Below are positions 26,197 through 37,439 of a stretch of DNA of 55,346 bases, one piece after another. A program made the translations under genes and the position numbers. Every line of letters begins with the position of its first letter. Position 1 is the first letter of the stretch. This DNA comes from Heyndrickxia acidiproducens DSM 23148 (GTDB lineage: Bacteria > Bacillota > Bacilli > Bacillales > Bacillaceae_C), in contig NZ_KB893994.1 of NCBI RefSeq assembly GCF_000374345.1, forward strand, positions 1 to 55,346, given 5' to 3'. Under the pieces are notes generated by a model. That model did no database searches and was not told where the DNA came from. It was given only the letters and a program-made list of their open reading frames with translations.

Positions 26197-27462
26197 TTAA
26201 TTGGTTCCGGACGCTGTCGTTAATGTCAGCGTGAATGTTTTTGACTCGCCGCTTCGGTATACCTTTACCTTAATGGTATCACCCGGTTGCTTATTGGTGT
26301 ACAAATATTTCCGCAACGCAATAATATTATTAATCTTTTGGCCGTCAATTTGATAAATCACATCAAGTTCCTTCAAGCCTGCTTTATCAGCCGGAGAATT
26401 GTTTTCCACGGTACCAACCATCACACCGCTCGTTACATTTTCCGGCAGTTTTAAGGTTTCCCGCTGATGGTAAGCGGAGATATCCGAAACATTCTGAAGG
26501 CCGACCCCCATTGCCGGGCGTTCAATTTTCCCTTTTGTTTCCAGTTGATTGATTACGGTTTTTGCTGCATTGATCGGGATAGAGAAGCCTATTCCCTCAA
26601 CAGCCTCGTTTGAAATTTTCATGGAGTTGATGCCGACAACCTGGCCGGAAACATTGATCAAGGCGCCGCCGCTGTTACCCGGATTAATGGCAGCATCGGT
26701 TTGGATGACCTCTTCCTGCCAGTCCTCTGTACCATCACTGTCTAAGTCAACTGGCACTGTACGGTCAACACCTGAAACAATCCCTTGTGTAACAGAACCT
26801 GAAAATTCTTCACCGAGCGGGTTTCCGATAGCAATGACGGTTTCCCCGAGTTTGAGGGCATCGGAATCGCCAAATTGGGCAACTGTATCAACTTGGGTGC
26901 CGCTGACTTCGAGCACAGCCAAGTCTGTCCATACATCTCCGCCGACTAATTTAGCGGAAAGCTTTTTGCCTGATGAAAGGGTAACCTCCAGGGAATCGGC
27001 CCCTTCAATAACGTGATAATTCGTGACGACAAAGGCTTTATCGCCGGATTTTTTATAAATAATCCCTGAACCGGATCCTTCCTCAGAAGAAGAGGAGGAT
27101 GAACCGGAATCCTGGCTGCCATAAGCCGAATTGGACCACACGCTTTGCTTTTGAATATTGGAGACCCCGACAACCGCCTTTTCCGCTCTTGACACAGCCT
27201 TCGTAATATCCGTTGTGACTTTCAGGGAAACGGTTTTTGCCGTTTCCGGGTTCGCCGTGTTTGTATTTGCTGCCGAATTTGACTTAACGGTTGCAGAGTC
27301 TGTTTCCGTGTTGTTTCCTAAGAAACTCGGGAAAATAAGCGCGACGATTAAAGCCCCCGCAATGACGCCGATTAACCCGGAGAGAAAGTATCCGAATTTG
27401 CCTCCGCGCCTGTTTTTTTTGGCTCTTACTCCTTCTTCGTGATGATCATCATAATACCCCAT
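26197..27462 (-). CDS. htrC: HtrA/DegP-family membrane-anchored serine protease (YyxA/HtrC position)
   Basis: A 421-residue protease with a cytoplasmic basic start, one membrane anchor (FGYFLSGLIGVIAGALIVAL near 28-50), a trypsin-like domain with triad His150 (VTNYHVIEG), Asp180 (TDLAVLEV) and Ser264 (NPGNSGGAL), and one C-terminal PDZ domain (about 320-415). It degrades misfolded proteins outside the membrane. It follows walJ as in B. subtilis. ATG at 27462 (MGYYDDHHEEG) is chosen because an upstream in-frame extension of about 56 codons lacks a ribosome binding site and family similarity. A TATAAT box at 27645-27650 gives it a 175-base leader of its own. Confidence 0.9.
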   Translation of the reverse strand: MGYYDDHHEEGVRAKKNRRGGKFGYFLSGLIGVIAGALIVALIFPSFLGNNTETDSATVKSNSAANTNTANPETAKTVSLKVTTDITKAVSRAEKAVVGVSNIQKQSVWSNSAYGSQDSGSSSSSSEEGSGSGIIYKKSGDKAFVVTNYHVIEGADSLEVTLSSGKKLSAKLVGGDVWTDLAVLEVSGTQVDTVAQFGDSDALKLGETVIAIGNPLGEEFSGSVTQGIVSGVDRTVPVDLDSDGTEDWQEEVIQTDAAINPGNSGGALINVSGQVVGINSMKISNEAVEGIGFSIPINAAKTVINQLETKGKIERPAMGVGLQNVSDISAYHQRETLKLPENVTSGVMVGTVENNSPADKAGLKELDVIYQIDGQKINNIIALRKYLYTNKQPGDTIKVKVYRSGESKTFTLTLTTASGTN

Positions 27463-27644
27463 TATCCACCAAATCCTTTCAACAATGATAAGAATGTAAA
27501 TACCCTTAAAATGACAGCTGCAACCTGTAATTTCCGCATGCCTGCCGAAATCAGATCCGGGAGAAGAATCCAGCTCGGAAAAGAAGGCCGGATGAGACTC
27601 CCTGACCAGCATGAAGATGAATTTTTCCAATAATCTTTGCCCTT

Positions 27645-27650
27645 ATTATA
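27645..27650 (-). promoter_or_regulatory. Probable -10 box of the htrC promoter
   Basis: TATAAT on the minus strand, with only a T-rich, poor -35 region (TTTTGT) 16 bases upstream. It implies a 175-base untranslated leader. The gap 27651-27776 holds nothing else. Confidence 0.45.
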
Positions 27651-27776
27651 ATCAATCATGATTAAAACAAAATTAAAAACAGTAAGCGTTTATTCATTGT
27701 ATATGAATAAACAAGGGCAGCTGCTATTCATAACGATGTGTATTTCATCTCTATACCATTTAAAACCTGGCAGTCT

Positions 27777-28571
27777 TTATACCGCAGAAAGGATGGTTGG
27801 GGTTTTGGGGTCGGTGTCATACAATTCAAACGCTTCTCCAACCGCCAGCCCCTGTTCCTGCAAGGTTTGCGAAACCGCCATACGCGCCAATTCTTTCATA
27901 TTATTATCTTTACTTAAATGTGCCAGATATATCCGTTTCGTTTGATCACCAATGACTTCGCTCATTGCAAGTGCGGCGTCCTCATTGGATACATGCCCGA
28001 TATCGCTTAAAATCCGCTGTTTGACGCTCCATGGATACCTTCCCATCCGCAGCATCTCTACATCGTGATTACTTTCAAAAACGAATACATTGGCGTTTGA
28101 AATCGTTCCCTTCATGCGGTCGCTGATATAACCTGTATCCGTAATGACAGCAAGCTTCTTGCCGCCTTCGTGAAAAACATAAAACATTGGCTGGATGGCG
28201 TCATGGGAAACGCCAAATGATTCAATCTGCAAATGGCCAAATGATTGGACAGATTCCATATCAAAAGAAAACTTCAAATCGGTTGGAATTTCTCCAATCA
28301 TGCCATCCATTACTGACCATGTTTTATTATTGGCGTAGATTGGCAGTTTATACTTGCGCGCCAGTACACCGATTCCCTTAATATGGTCACTGTGTTCATG
28401 CGTAACAAGGATGCCGCTTAAGTCTGCGATATTGCGCCCGATTTGCTGAAAGAGCAATTCCATTTGTTTTCCGCTTAAACCGGCATCCACCAAAAAAGCA
28501 TGCTCGTCCGTTTCCACATATACTGCATTCCCCGTACTCCCGCTTGCGAGAACACTAAACTGCATTGCCAT
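27777..28571 (-). CDS. walJ: WalJ metallo-beta-lactamase-fold exonuclease/phosphodiesterase
   Basis: A 264-residue protein, the same length as B. subtilis YycJ. The MBL-fold motif [10 protein letters not shown] binds two metals; [11 protein letters not shown] opens the protein and a GHVSNEDAA histidine motif lies near 190. It is the last member of the WalRK operon proper. The family has DNA exonuclease activity and a link to replication and cell-wall coordination. The start at 28571 follows TGGAGTGA; the longer frame overlaps the walI stop without a ribosome binding site. Confidence 0.93.
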   Translation of the reverse strand: MAMQFSVLASGSTGNAVYVETDEHAFLVDAGLSGKQMELLFQQIGRNIADLSGILVTHEHSDHIKGIGVLARKYKLPIYANNKTWSVMDGMIGEIPTDLKFSFDMESVQSFGHLQIESFGVSHDAIQPMFYVFHEGGKKLAVITDTGYISDRMKGTISNANVFVFESNHDVEMLRMGRYPWSVKQRILSDIGHVSNEDAALAMSEVIGDQTKRIYLAHLSKDNNMKELARMAVSQTLQEQGLAVGEAFELYDTDPKTPTILSAV

Positions 28572-28588
28572 GATCGCTTCACTCCAAA

Positions 28589-29374
28589 TCATTCGTCATT
28601 ATCAAGCTGATTGACCTGCCCTTCAAAAGCATTCACAAACAGATGGTCCGTTTCATCATCATGCTTGACGACAAAATGCCAGGTGGGAACCAATACTTGA
28701 AGCTCAGGTACTCTTGTATAGTAGCCAAGCTCAACACCTGCCACTTTGCTGTTCGGTTTCAACATGCCTTTTTTATACAAGGCCTCCAATGCTTTTGTGG
28801 CTGACAAAGTCTCTTCTTCTTTTTTATATTTAGTAATATCACTTAAATATTGTTGGTCATAGGAAACTATTTCATTTTTATCATCCAAATAGACGGTCAG
28901 CCTGGCGCTTTTGTTATTGAAAATCATGCTTCCCTCATAGGTCTGGTAGAATATAACCTGATTCAGCTGTTTATCGTAGTTCCAGAATTTATAGTGGTCC
29001 CCGAATAAAATATTTTTTTCTACGACTGTTTCCAGCTGCCCGGCTTCTATTTTCTTCCCAAGCTTAATGGGTTTGTTAAAAGTGGAAATTAATTTTTTGT
29101 GGTTTATAATTTCAACATGCTGTCCAACCAATTTCTTTGTGTCTTTTTCAGTAAATGTTTTTTCCGATGCACTGATATAGGGCTTTTTTGTTTTCCCTTT
29201 CGGCAGTTCATCATACGTAATATTCGCGGCCTTCAGGCTTTGCACACCAGTAGTCGGATTGTCGAGCACCTCCAGCTGGTTCTTCATATATTTATGGTAC
29301 AATTGGAAGGCTAAAAAAATATCGAGGATTAGAAAGACAAGAATAAACATTGTCTTCGTTTTACTCCAGTCCAT
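28589..29374 (-). CDS. walI: WalI (YycI) regulator of WalK
   Basis: A 261-residue single-pass protein. It starts [20 protein letters not shown], the family's N-terminal membrane anchor, and has a large extracellular beta-rich domain. With WalH it forms a membrane complex with WalK that restrains kinase activity. The start at 29374 is eight bases behind GGAGG; ATG at 29380 is too close. Its start overlaps the 3' end of walH, so the two are translationally coupled. Confidence 0.93.
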   Translation of the reverse strand: MDWSKTKTMFILVFLILDIFLAFQLYHKYMKNQLEVLDNPTTGVQSLKAANITYDELPKGKTKKPYISASEKTFTEKDTKKLVGQHVEIINHKKLISTFNKPIKLGKKIEAGQLETVVEKNILFGDHYKFWNYDKQLNQVIFYQTYEGSMIFNNKSARLTVYLDDKNEIVSYDQQYLSDITKYKKEEETLSATKALEALYKKGMLKPNSKVAGVELGYYTRVPELQVLVPTWHFVVKHDDETDHLFVNAFEGQVNQLDNDE

Positions 29375-30650
29375 TTCCATCCCCTCCTACCTTCTTCCAT
29401 GTTCCATTATAGCAATAATACCACGCAGGCTGAAACGAGAGGATTCCTTCACCGTTCCCGTCTTTTGATAAGTGATAACCAATTGTAATCTCTTCAACCT
29501 TATTCATATTAATAGATGTATCATTTTGTAATCGGCTTACGACCTGCTTTGCGGGGTCAAGTTCCACTTTAGCCGGCTTAATCGGCAAATTTAAAGAGAG
29601 CAGGAAGTAAGGGCGCGTATATTTATAAATTTCATTTCCCCCCCAGAATTCCTGAATATCCGCCATTCCGTCGCTATTAAATACGGGGTAGCCGTTTTTA
29701 AACAACTTGAAAGTGACTTCATTCTTCTTCTCATTCATTTCAAAATACTGAAAATGATCCGTCCATCCGCTATGCTGGTTAATAAAATCAATGGCCCGCA
29801 TCAACAAGTGATTATTCATGATGCCATAACTCATGTCTTCTCCGGGATTGACAAAAGAAAACACCTGGTTGTCATCATCTGTTTTCAGCAGACTGTTTCC
29901 ATTTGTGTATTCATCGGTTACTTTTTTTACGAAGTTCGGGTCCCGGAACAGTGCTTTTTTAAATTTATCAATATCAATATCTGTCGTGGCGTATTTATAT
30001 CGATTGACCACCGGGCTTGCATCAGGCAGGTAGATTTTTCGGTTCCCTGCGAGCGGAAAAGCACTGTAAGGCTTGTACAGGTCTTGGTTGTCTTTTAACT
30101 TTTTGATTAAATACTGGGTCTCTTTTTGATCAATGCTTGCCTCAAACACTTGATTGGTTTCCAGTGAAATGAAGTAAACATGGTTTGAATTTTTCGTTCC
30201 CGTTTTTAGTTCCAGGACGATGTGGTCGAAATTGGCATTGGGCATTTTTTTATTGGTAAAATTGAATACGTTTCGGTAGACGCTGAAAGGGACAGGATTT
30301 GGAAAGTCCAGTTCTATCCGGTTAGGGCCGGACATCAGTGCATATAGATTATTTTTGGGAAGCATCTTCGTGTTACTGACATCGAAATTCCAATTTTGCA
30401 GGATTTTCATGACACGGGAAATTTCTCCCTCATGAACAGTCCCAACCGTAGCATTGTTTTCATGGTAAAGAACCTTTACCGGGAGCACGACTTCAGAAAC
30501 CTTTTTTTCTTTGGCAATGGAGATGTTATCCAAATCCTTCAAATTCAGCCAGTCATAATTCGGCTGGTTGTTCCAGATGAGCCATGTTAACAAGACGCTG
30601 ACGATGACCAGTATCGTTAATAAAAGGGTTTTTACTTTTTCTAAACTCAT
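29361..30650 (-). CDS. walH: WalH (YycH) regulator of WalK
   Basis: A 429-residue protein with one N-terminal membrane helix (VKTLLLTILVIVSVLLTWLIW, residues about 6-26) and an extracellular domain typical of YycH (WNNQPNYDWLNLKDL follows the helix). It acts with WalI on WalK. ATG at 30650 is chosen, with AGAGG ten bases upstream inside the end of walK. Its first codons overlap the walK stop, and its end overlaps walI by 14 bases. Confidence 0.93.
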   Translation of the reverse strand: MSLEKVKTLLLTILVIVSVLLTWLIWNNQPNYDWLNLKDLDNISIAKEKKVSEVVLPVKVLYHENNATVGTVHEGEISRVMKILQNWNFDVSNTKMLPKNNLYALMSGPNRIELDFPNPVPFSVYRNVFNFTNKKMPNANFDHIVLELKTGTKNSNHVYFISLETNQVFEASIDQKETQYLIKKLKDNQDLYKPYSAFPLAGNRKIYLPDASPVVNRYKYATTDIDIDKFKKALFRDPNFVKKVTDEYTNGNSLLKTDDDNQVFSFVNPGEDMSYGIMNNHLLMRAIDFINQHSGWTDHFQYFEMNEKKNEVTFKLFKNGYPVFNSDGMADIQEFWGGNEIYKYTRPYFLLSLNLPIKPAKVELDPAKQVVSRLQNDTSINMNKVEEITIGYHLSKDGNGEGILSFQPAWYYCYNGTWKKVGGDGNGLE

Positions 30651-32467
30651 GACCACTCATCCTCTTGTGCAGGTTCGTAGGGAAGGGTGAAATAAATGGT
30701 CGTGCCTTTACCTTCTTTGCTGCTTGCCCAAATATTTCCCCCGTGCAGGTTCACGATTTCCTTGGCGATTGCAAGCCCCAGGCCTGTCCCCCCCAATTTG
30801 CGGCTGCGCGCTTTATCTACGCGGTAAAAACGCTCAAAAATTTTCTTCACATTTTCTTTCGGGATCCCCACACCCTGGTCGGATATGCTGACTTCGATTT
30901 TATCATCAAATTCTTTTACCTTAAAGGTGATTTGGCCGCCTTCCGGTGAATATTTTAAGGCATTAGAGATCACATTATATAAGACCTGTGTGAGCTTATC
31001 CTCATCAATCTCGACAAAGATTTCCGTTTTCGGCAATTTGCGTTTAAAGGTTACATTTTGCTGCTTCGCTACTTCAAAACGATCAATAACATGATTGAAA
31101 AACACGATAAAATTAACCCATTCCTTATTTAAACGTTCATCCTTGCTATCCATTTTGGACAGCTTCAAAAGATCGTTTACAAGGCGGATCATACGCTCTG
31201 TCTCGTTCTGGGTAACATTGAGAAATTGCGGGGCGATTTTCCCATCTTTCCAGGCCCCGTCTGTCAATGCTTCCAGATAGCTTCTCATCGTAGTCAGCGG
31301 CGTTCTTAATTCATGGGAGACGTTGGCGACAAATTCGCGGCGCTCCATATCTATCTTTTCCTGTTCGGTTACATCATGCAATACGGTAATCAGCCCGCTG
31401 ACAAAACCGGCTTCATTTTGGATGACTGAAAAATTGGCACGTAAAATATACGGTTCTTCATCGGTGCTGAAATCAAGAATGAGTGAATCCTGTTCCGTCA
31501 ACAAATCTTCAAACTGGTGCTCTTTTTCTATTTTTAAAATGGAAATCAGCGGCTGGGACAATACTGTTTCACGTGAAACATCCAGCATGTCTGCGGCAGG
31601 TTCATTGATTAAGATAACTCTCCCTCTTCTGTCTGTTGCAATGACACCGTCAGTCATATGGGTAAGGATGGAATCGAGTTTTCTTCTTTCCCCTTCTGTA
31701 CTGGCCTGTGCTTCCTGCAGCTTTTTCGTCATATGATTGAAGGAGTAGGCAAGCTGGCCGATTTCGTCATTCCCCTTGACCTTAACTTTGCGGGCAAAAT
31801 CCCCCCGCGCCATTGCCATCGCCTGTTTTCGCATATCGGCAATGGGTCTGGAAATTGTGCGTGCGATAATAATCCCAAGCAAGGCGGTAATCATCATGGC
31901 AATAACGGTACCGGTCATAAAAATCTGGTTAATCGCCTGGACTTGCCGGTAAACTTTTTCGATTTTGGCAACGAGATAAATAAAACCGATCACTTCGCCA
32001 TTTGACTTGATCGGGGAAGCGAGTACCCACATTCTCTCGCCAGTCTGCTTATCCATGTAGATCTTGTCTTCCCGCTGATTCACCGCGATGGCGCGTTTGA
32101 TGATATCTTCTGTCGTTTTTTGGCCGACAATTTCCTGGTTATTGGAAGAAGTACCCATTATTACGCCGCTGCGGCCGTCAATAAGCCGGATTTCAGACAC
32201 ATCCGAGTTATTAAAATCAGCAAGCACCTTTCTGACTTCAACTGTGACATCATCAGCCTGGTTCTGTTTTTTCGTCAACAGGTTCTGGATACTGTATTCC
32301 AGAACATCCACCTGATCATAAATGGACTTTTTAAAATTGGTTTCCAGCTGGTTTTCCAGTTTATTAATGAAATAAACACCAATAATCTCCATTGCGACAA
32401 TGATCAGCAAGATATAAATCAGAACAAATTTGAAATGGATGGATTGGAAAAATTTTACCTTTTTCAT
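30647..32467 (-). CDS. walK: WalK essential cell-wall sensor histidine kinase
   Basis: A 606-residue kinase with the standard order: TM1 (about 13-35), an extracellular PAS-like sensor to about 180, TM2 (about 183-203), HAMP (to about 256), cytoplasmic PAS (260-370), HisKA with phospho-acceptor His385 (VSHELRTPLTT), and an ATPase domain with N, G1 (DQGVGIP) and G2 (GGTGLGLAI) boxes. It phosphorylates WalR and controls autolysin genes. AAAGGTAAAAT-like sequence surrounds the ATG, which is four bases after walR. A perfect parS site (31565-31580) is embedded in the coding sequence. Confidence 0.97.
   Translation of the reverse strand: MKKVKFFQSIHFKFVLIYILLIIVAMEIIGVYFINKLENQLETNFKKSIYDQVDVLEYSIQNLLTKKQNQADDVTVEVRKVLADFNNSDVSEIRLIDGRSGVIMGTSSNNQEIVGQKTTEDIIKRAIAVNQREDKIYMDKQTGERMWVLASPIKSNGEVIGFIYLVAKIEKVYRQVQAINQIFMTGTVIAMMITALLGIIIARTISRPIADMRKQAMAMARGDFARKVKVKGNDEIGQLAYSFNHMTKKLQEAQASTEGERRKLDSILTHMTDGVIATDRRGRVILINEPAADMLDVSRETVLSQPLISILKIEKEHQFEDLLTEQDSLILDFSTDEEPYILRANFSVIQNEAGFVSGLITVLHDVTEQEKIDMERREFVANVSHELRTPLTTMRSYLEALTDGAWKDGKIAPQFLNVTQNETERMIRLVNDLLKLSKMDSKDERLNKEWVNFIVFFNHVIDRFEVAKQQNVTFKRKLPKTEIFVEIDEDKLTQVLYNVISNALKYSPEGGQITFKVKEFDDKIEVSISDQGVGIPKENVKKIFERFYRVDKARSRKLGGTGLGLAIAKEIVNLHGGNIWASSKEGKGTTIYFTLPYEPAQEDEWS
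31565..31580. promoter_or_regulatory. parS: parS site 1 (inside walK)
   Basis: TGTTTCACGTGAAACA, the perfect 16-base Bacillus parS palindrome bound by ParB/Spo0J. Confidence 0.96.
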
Positions 32468-32470
32468 GAT

Positions 32471-33178
32471 TTACTCCTGTTCAGGATTGCGCAAATAATA
32501 GCCGACACCCCGTCTTGTCACAATCCATTCCGGATGGCTCGGGTTATCCTCCACTTTTTCGCGGAGCCGCCTTACCGTCACGTCAACAGTCCGGACATCT
32601 CCATAGTAATCATAGCCCCACACGGTTTCAAGCAGATGTTCCCGCGTCATAACCTGGCCGATATGCCGGGCCAGATAGTGGAGCAGTTCAAATTCGCGAT
32701 GGGTCAATTCAATGGTTTCCCCGCGTTTGGAAACAATATACGCATCCGGGTGAATGACCAAAGAGCCAACCGCTATTTCATTCGTCTCTTCCTCAGCTGC
32801 ATTCTGGGCAACCTGTTGGTGGCGCCGCAAATTCGCTTTGACACGCGCAATCAATTCCCTTGTGCTAAACGGCTTTGTGACGTAATCATCGGCACCGAAT
32901 TCAAGGCCCAGCACTTTGTCGATTTCCGAATCCTTCGCCGTCAGCATAATAATCGGCATTTCATATTTTTTACGGACTTCACGGCAGACTTCCATGCCAT
33001 CCCGTTTTGGCAGCATGATATCAAGCACGATCAGATCCGGCTGTACTTCTTCAACCTTTTCAAGTGCTTCATCCCCGTCATAAGCACAATAAACCGTATA
33101 TCCCTCTTTTGTTAAATTAAACTGCAGAATATCTGCAATTGGTTTTTCATCATCGACAACCAATATTTTCTTGTCCAT
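32471..33178 (-). CDS. walR: WalR essential response regulator
   Basis: A 235-residue OmpR/PhoB-type regulator, the same length as B. subtilis WalR. The receiver domain has acidic pocket DD at 9-10, phosphorylation site Asp53 (LIVLDIMLP), Thr in MLTAKDSE and Lys in VTKPFS. The winged-helix domain ends with [20 protein letters not shown] and RRGVGYYL. It controls autolysins and cell-wall turnover. ATG at 33178 follows AAAGGAG. It is the first gene of walR-K-H-I-J. Confidence 0.97.
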   Translation of the reverse strand: MDKKILVVDDEKPIADILQFNLTKEGYTVYCAYDGDEALEKVEEVQPDLIVLDIMLPKRDGMEVCREVRKKYEMPIIMLTAKDSEIDKVLGLEFGADDYVTKPFSTRELIARVKANLRRHQQVAQNAAEEETNEIAVGSLVIHPDAYIVSKRGETIELTHREFELLHYLARHIGQVMTREHLLETVWGYDYYGDVRTVDVTVRRLREKVEDNPSHPEWIVTRRGVGYYLRNPEQE

Positions 33179-33249
33179 CTTCAAAACTCCTTTGTCAAAA
33201 TGGATGCAGTTTTTCCTTGGTATGAAAACTGCCAGGAACATTCAACTAT

Positions 33250-33277
33250 ATCTTACATGGCCCGTTATCTTTGTCAT
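33250..33277 (-). promoter_or_regulatory. Probable sigma-A promoter of the wal operon
   Basis: ATGACA (33272-33277) and TAAGAT (33250-33255), 16 bases apart on the minus strand, about 70 bases before walR. GGATGCCTC/GAGGCATCC (33337-33363) is a hairpin without a T tail. The rest of 33300-33505 shows no gene. Confidence 0.5.
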
Positions 33278-33508
33278 CATTTCCTTACATTAAAAAAAAG
33301 CGTTCCGCCCACACCGGGGGATAGCATACGAACAGGGATGCCTCCGGAATTTTCAGAGGCATCCTCTGCTCTATTAAATACAAATATATAATGAATCCTC
33401 TCTTTATGAATGACCATCAGTTTAAATCATTTTGCTCCGCAATAGCATTCGGAGTGTATATTACAATTTTAACGTACTTCTATTAAAATTGTCCAATGTA
33501 ATTAAAAA

Positions 33509-33547
33509 AAGCACTACGAGAGTCTATGTCATCGCAGTGCTTTTTAA
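33509..33547. terminator. Bidirectional terminator downstream of the tRNA genes
   Basis: AGCACTACG pairs with CGCAGTGCT (one mismatch) across a short loop, with A run before and T run after. Confidence 0.75.
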
Positions 33548-33551
33548 TAAA

Positions 33552-33624
33552 TGGCTCGGGACGGAATCGAACCGCCGACACAAGGATTTTCAGTCCTTTG
33601 CTCTACCGACTGAGCTACCGAGCC
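33552..33624 (-). tRNA. trnF: tRNA-Phe (GAA)
   Basis: A 73-base cloverleaf on the minus strand starting GGCTCGGTAGCTCAGTCGG and ending CCCGAGCCA. The seven-base acceptor stem is perfect, TTCGATTC gives the T loop, and the anticodon at positions 34-36 is GAA. The 3' CCA is not encoded (sequence continues TTTATT), so it must be added by the nucleotidyltransferase. Confidence 0.97.
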
Positions 33625-33651
33625 GAAATCCAATAAATAGTTATGTAGAAA

Positions 33652-33727
33652 TGGCGGTCCTGACGGGAATTGAACCCGTGATCTCCTGCGTGACAGGCAG
33701 GCGTGATAACCGCTACACCACAGGACC
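33652..33727 (-). tRNA. trnD: tRNA-Asp (GTC)
   Basis: A 76-base cloverleaf on the minus strand starting GGTCCTGTGGTGTAGCGG and ending CAGGACCGCCA, with anticodon GTC in CCTGTCACG. The discriminator is G and the 3' CCA is encoded, unlike the neighbouring tRNA-Phe 27 bases away. The two are probably co-transcribed. B. subtilis has a tRNA cluster near purA and walR too. Confidence 0.97.
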
Positions 33728-33856
33728 TGGTATATGTATATATAACATCTTTGTAACAACAAAGACAATCTTAACACAATCTTTGTTAAGTTTGCAACAT
33801 ATTTCTACAATTTTTTTAACCTTTTTCTCATTTTCATATGGATAATAATAAACGTA

Positions 33857-33894
33857 AAAAAGTGCCGCCTGGTAACACCGGCAACACTTTTTTC
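33857..33894 (-). terminator. Terminator of purA
   Basis: AAGTGTTGCCGGTG folds onto CAGGCGGCACTT on the minus strand, followed by TTTTTT, two bases after the stop codon. Confidence 0.75.
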
Positions 33895-33895
33895 A

Positions 33896-35310
<1,415 letters not shown>

Positions 35311-35328
35311 AGCAAATTCAGGCCATTA

Positions 35329-35362
35329 AAAAAGGAGCCTTTCTTTAAAGGATCTCCTTTTA
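35329..35362 (-). terminator. Terminator of dnaC
   Basis: AAAGGAGATCC/GGCTCCTTT-type stem on the minus strand after the stop codon, with T run. Confidence 0.65.
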
Positions 35363-35370
35363 TCCCTGTT

Positions 35371-36726
35371 CTATGCCGGGACAGGGGCATCATCAAATCT
35401 TCTTTCTAAATTCACAAACTTATTATATTCTTTAACAAAGGCCAGCTGTACGGTGCCGACCGGGCCGTTCCGCTGTTTGGCAATGATAATTTCGATAATA
35501 TTTTTATTCTCTGTATCCTGTTCATAATAGTCTTCGCGGTAAAGGAAGGCTACAATATCGGCATCCTGCTCAATACTTCCCGATTCACGGATATCACTCA
35601 TCATCGGCCGTTTATCCTGGCGCTGCTCCACGCTCCGGGACAACTGCGATAATGCAATGACAGGCACTTCGAGTTCCCTTGCCAGTGCCTTTAGTGATCT
35701 TGAAATCTCGGAAACTTCCTGCTGTCTGTTTTCGCGTGAATTTACGCTTCCCTGGATTAATTGCAAATAGTCAATGACAATCATACCGAGGCCCTGTTCT
35801 TGTTTTAAGCGCCGGCATTTGGAACGAATTTCGCTGATCCTTACACCCGGCGTATCATCGATGAAAATCCCGGAATTTGACAGGCTGCCCATCGCCATTG
35901 TCAGTTTCCGCCAGTCTTCATCCGTTAAAGCACCCGTCCGCAGCCGCTGTGCATCGATATTTCCTTCCGCGCATAACATCCGCATGACGAGCTGTTCGGC
36001 ACCCATTTCAAGACTGAAAATCGCAACATTCTCTTCTGTCTTTGTTCCGACATTTTGAGCAATATTCAGGGCGAACGCCGTTTTCCCGACAGAAGGGCGC
36101 GCTGCCACAATGATCAGGTCATTGCGCTGAAAACCGGCTGTCATCCGGTCAAGTTCGTAAAACCCGGTGGGAATTCCGGTGACATCACCTTTGCGGTTAT
36201 GGAGCATCTCAATGTTGTCATATGTGCTGACTAAAACATCTTTAATATGCTGGAAATCCCCGCTGTTTTTACGCTGGGCGACCTCCATGATACTGCGTTC
36301 CGCTTCATCCAGTAAGTCCTCCACATTGTCTTCTCTTGTATAACCTTCCTGGGCGATATTGGTGGCAGTTCTGATCAACCTGCGCAATAAAGATTTTTCA
36401 GCAACAATTTGTGCATAATACCCAATATTGGCTGCAGTCGGAACGCTTGTAGCAAGTTCGCTTAAATAGGAAATACCGCCGACATCTTCCAATTGCTGTG
36501 TTGCCGAAAGTTCTTCCGCGACCGTAACCAGGTCAACCGCTTTTCCGGCATCATTCAGCCGCATAAAGACCTGGAATATTTTCTGATGGGCGTTCCGGTA
36601 GAAATCTTCCGCTGCCAATATTTCAGAAGCCGTAATAAACGATGAAGGCTCAAGAAAAATCGCACCGAGTACGGCTTGCTCGGCCTCGATATTTTGGGGA
36701 GGCATGCGATCCATTATTTCACTCAT
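35371..36726 (-). CDS. dnaC: Replicative DNA helicase (DnaB family; DnaC in B. subtilis)
   Basis: A 451-residue hexameric helicase, near-identical in layout to B. subtilis DnaC. An N-terminal hairpin domain (PPQNIEAEQAVLGAIF) is followed by a RecA-like domain with Walker A ARPSVGKTAF near 205, Walker B MIVIDYLQLI near 308 and the arginine-finger region RESGSIEQDAD near 380. It unwinds DNA at the fork after loading by DnaI. GGAGGGTGAAG precedes the ATG. In B. subtilis it follows rplI; here a terminator-like hairpin (36890-36927) lies between, so it may have its own promoter in the AT-rich 36727-36890. Confidence 0.96.
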   Translation of the reverse strand: MSEIMDRMPPQNIEAEQAVLGAIFLEPSSFITASEILAAEDFYRNAHQKIFQVFMRLNDAGKAVDLVTVAEELSATQQLEDVGGISYLSELATSVPTAANIGYYAQIVAEKSLLRRLIRTATNIAQEGYTREDNVEDLLDEAERSIMEVAQRKNSGDFQHIKDVLVSTYDNIEMLHNRKGDVTGIPTGFYELDRMTAGFQRNDLIIVAARPSVGKTAFALNIAQNVGTKTEENVAIFSLEMGAEQLVMRMLCAEGNIDAQRLRTGALTDEDWRKLTMAMGSLSNSGIFIDDTPGVRISEIRSKCRRLKQEQGLGMIVIDYLQLIQGSVNSRENRQQEVSEISRSLKALARELEVPVIALSQLSRSVEQRQDKRPMMSDIRESGSIEQDADIVAFLYREDYYEQDTENKNIIEIIIAKQRNGPVGTVQLAFVKEYNKFVNLERRFDDAPVPA

Positions 36727-36889
36727 TCTTCACCCTCCAATTGTATTAAAATCGAAAACAGGTATCCGCCTTCCTGTAAAAATGCATCCGGCAGGGGGGG
36801 CTGTTTGCCGCCAAGCGCTTCCCCGCAAATTTTACAGCATTTAAAATCAGGAGGATACTCCCCTTTAAACGATCCTGTATGAACAAAGA

Positions 36890-36927
36890 AAAAATGTGAC
36901 CGTTGGATAAAAGATCACATTTTTCCT
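36890..36927 (-). terminator. Terminator-like hairpin after rplI
   Basis: AAAAATGTGATC pairs with GGTCACATTTTTT on the minus strand, in the 270-base gap between rplI and dnaC. Confidence 0.65.
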
Positions 36928-36995
36928 TTCCGATTTTCTCTTCACGCATCTATTGTATCATGGCACAGCCCAAAAAGTTGCTGGGAAATTTAGTT

Positions 36996-37439
36996 TTACT
37001 CGGAAACATGGACATTTAAGGTGGCCGTTACTTCGGAATGCAGTTTAACCGGTACTTTGGTATAGCCCAATACCCGGATGGCATCCTCCAGTTCAATTTT
37101 CCTTTTGTCTATTTTGATATCAAAGCTTTTCTTTAACTGCTCAGCGATTTGTTTGCTTGTAATGGATCCAAACAAACGGCCGTCTTTTCCGGACTTTGCT
37201 TTTATTTCAACGGTCAGGTTTTCCAGTTTTTCCTTCAGTCTTTTCGCTTCTTCCAATTCTTCCAAAGCAAGTTTTTCTTCTTTCTTTTTGTGGGCCTCCG
37301 CTTTCTTTAAATTTGCAGGCGTGGCTTCAACGGCGGCTCCCATTTTAAACAAATAGTTATTGGCATATCCGTCGGCCACATTTTTGATTTCACCTTTTTT
37401 CCCCTTGCCTTTTACGTCTTTTAAAAATATTACTTTCAT
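36996..37439 (-). CDS. rplI: 50S ribosomal protein L9
   Basis: A 147-residue protein: N-terminal rRNA-binding domain ([20 protein letters not shown] and GYANNYL), a long charged connecting helix (about 45-75), and a C-terminal domain with the L9 motif GKLFGSIT-like DGRLFGSIT. Its ATG overlaps the gdpP stop codon as ATGA, so it is translationally coupled to gdpP. Confidence 0.97.
   Translation of the reverse strand: MKVIFLKDVKGKGKKGEIKNVADGYANNYLFKMGAAVEATPANLKKAEAHKKKEEKLALEELEEAKRLKEKLENLTVEIKAKSGKDGRLFGSITSKQIAEQLKKSFDIKIDKRKIELEDAIRVLGYTKVPVKLHSEVTATLNVHVSE

Noticed and set aside
26197..27630. A longer HtrA protein starting near 27630
   Set aside because: The extra residues have no ribosome binding site, contain a cysteine-rich stretch unlike the family, and come before the normal cytoplasmic start and membrane anchor.
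27480..27640. T-box leader before htrC
   Set aside because: No T-box core or antiterminator (GGGTGGNACCGCG) is present.
32120..33115. A 331-codon plus-strand frame opposite walR and walK
   Set aside because: It is a long antisense shadow of two highly conserved genes, without ribosome binding site or family resemblance.
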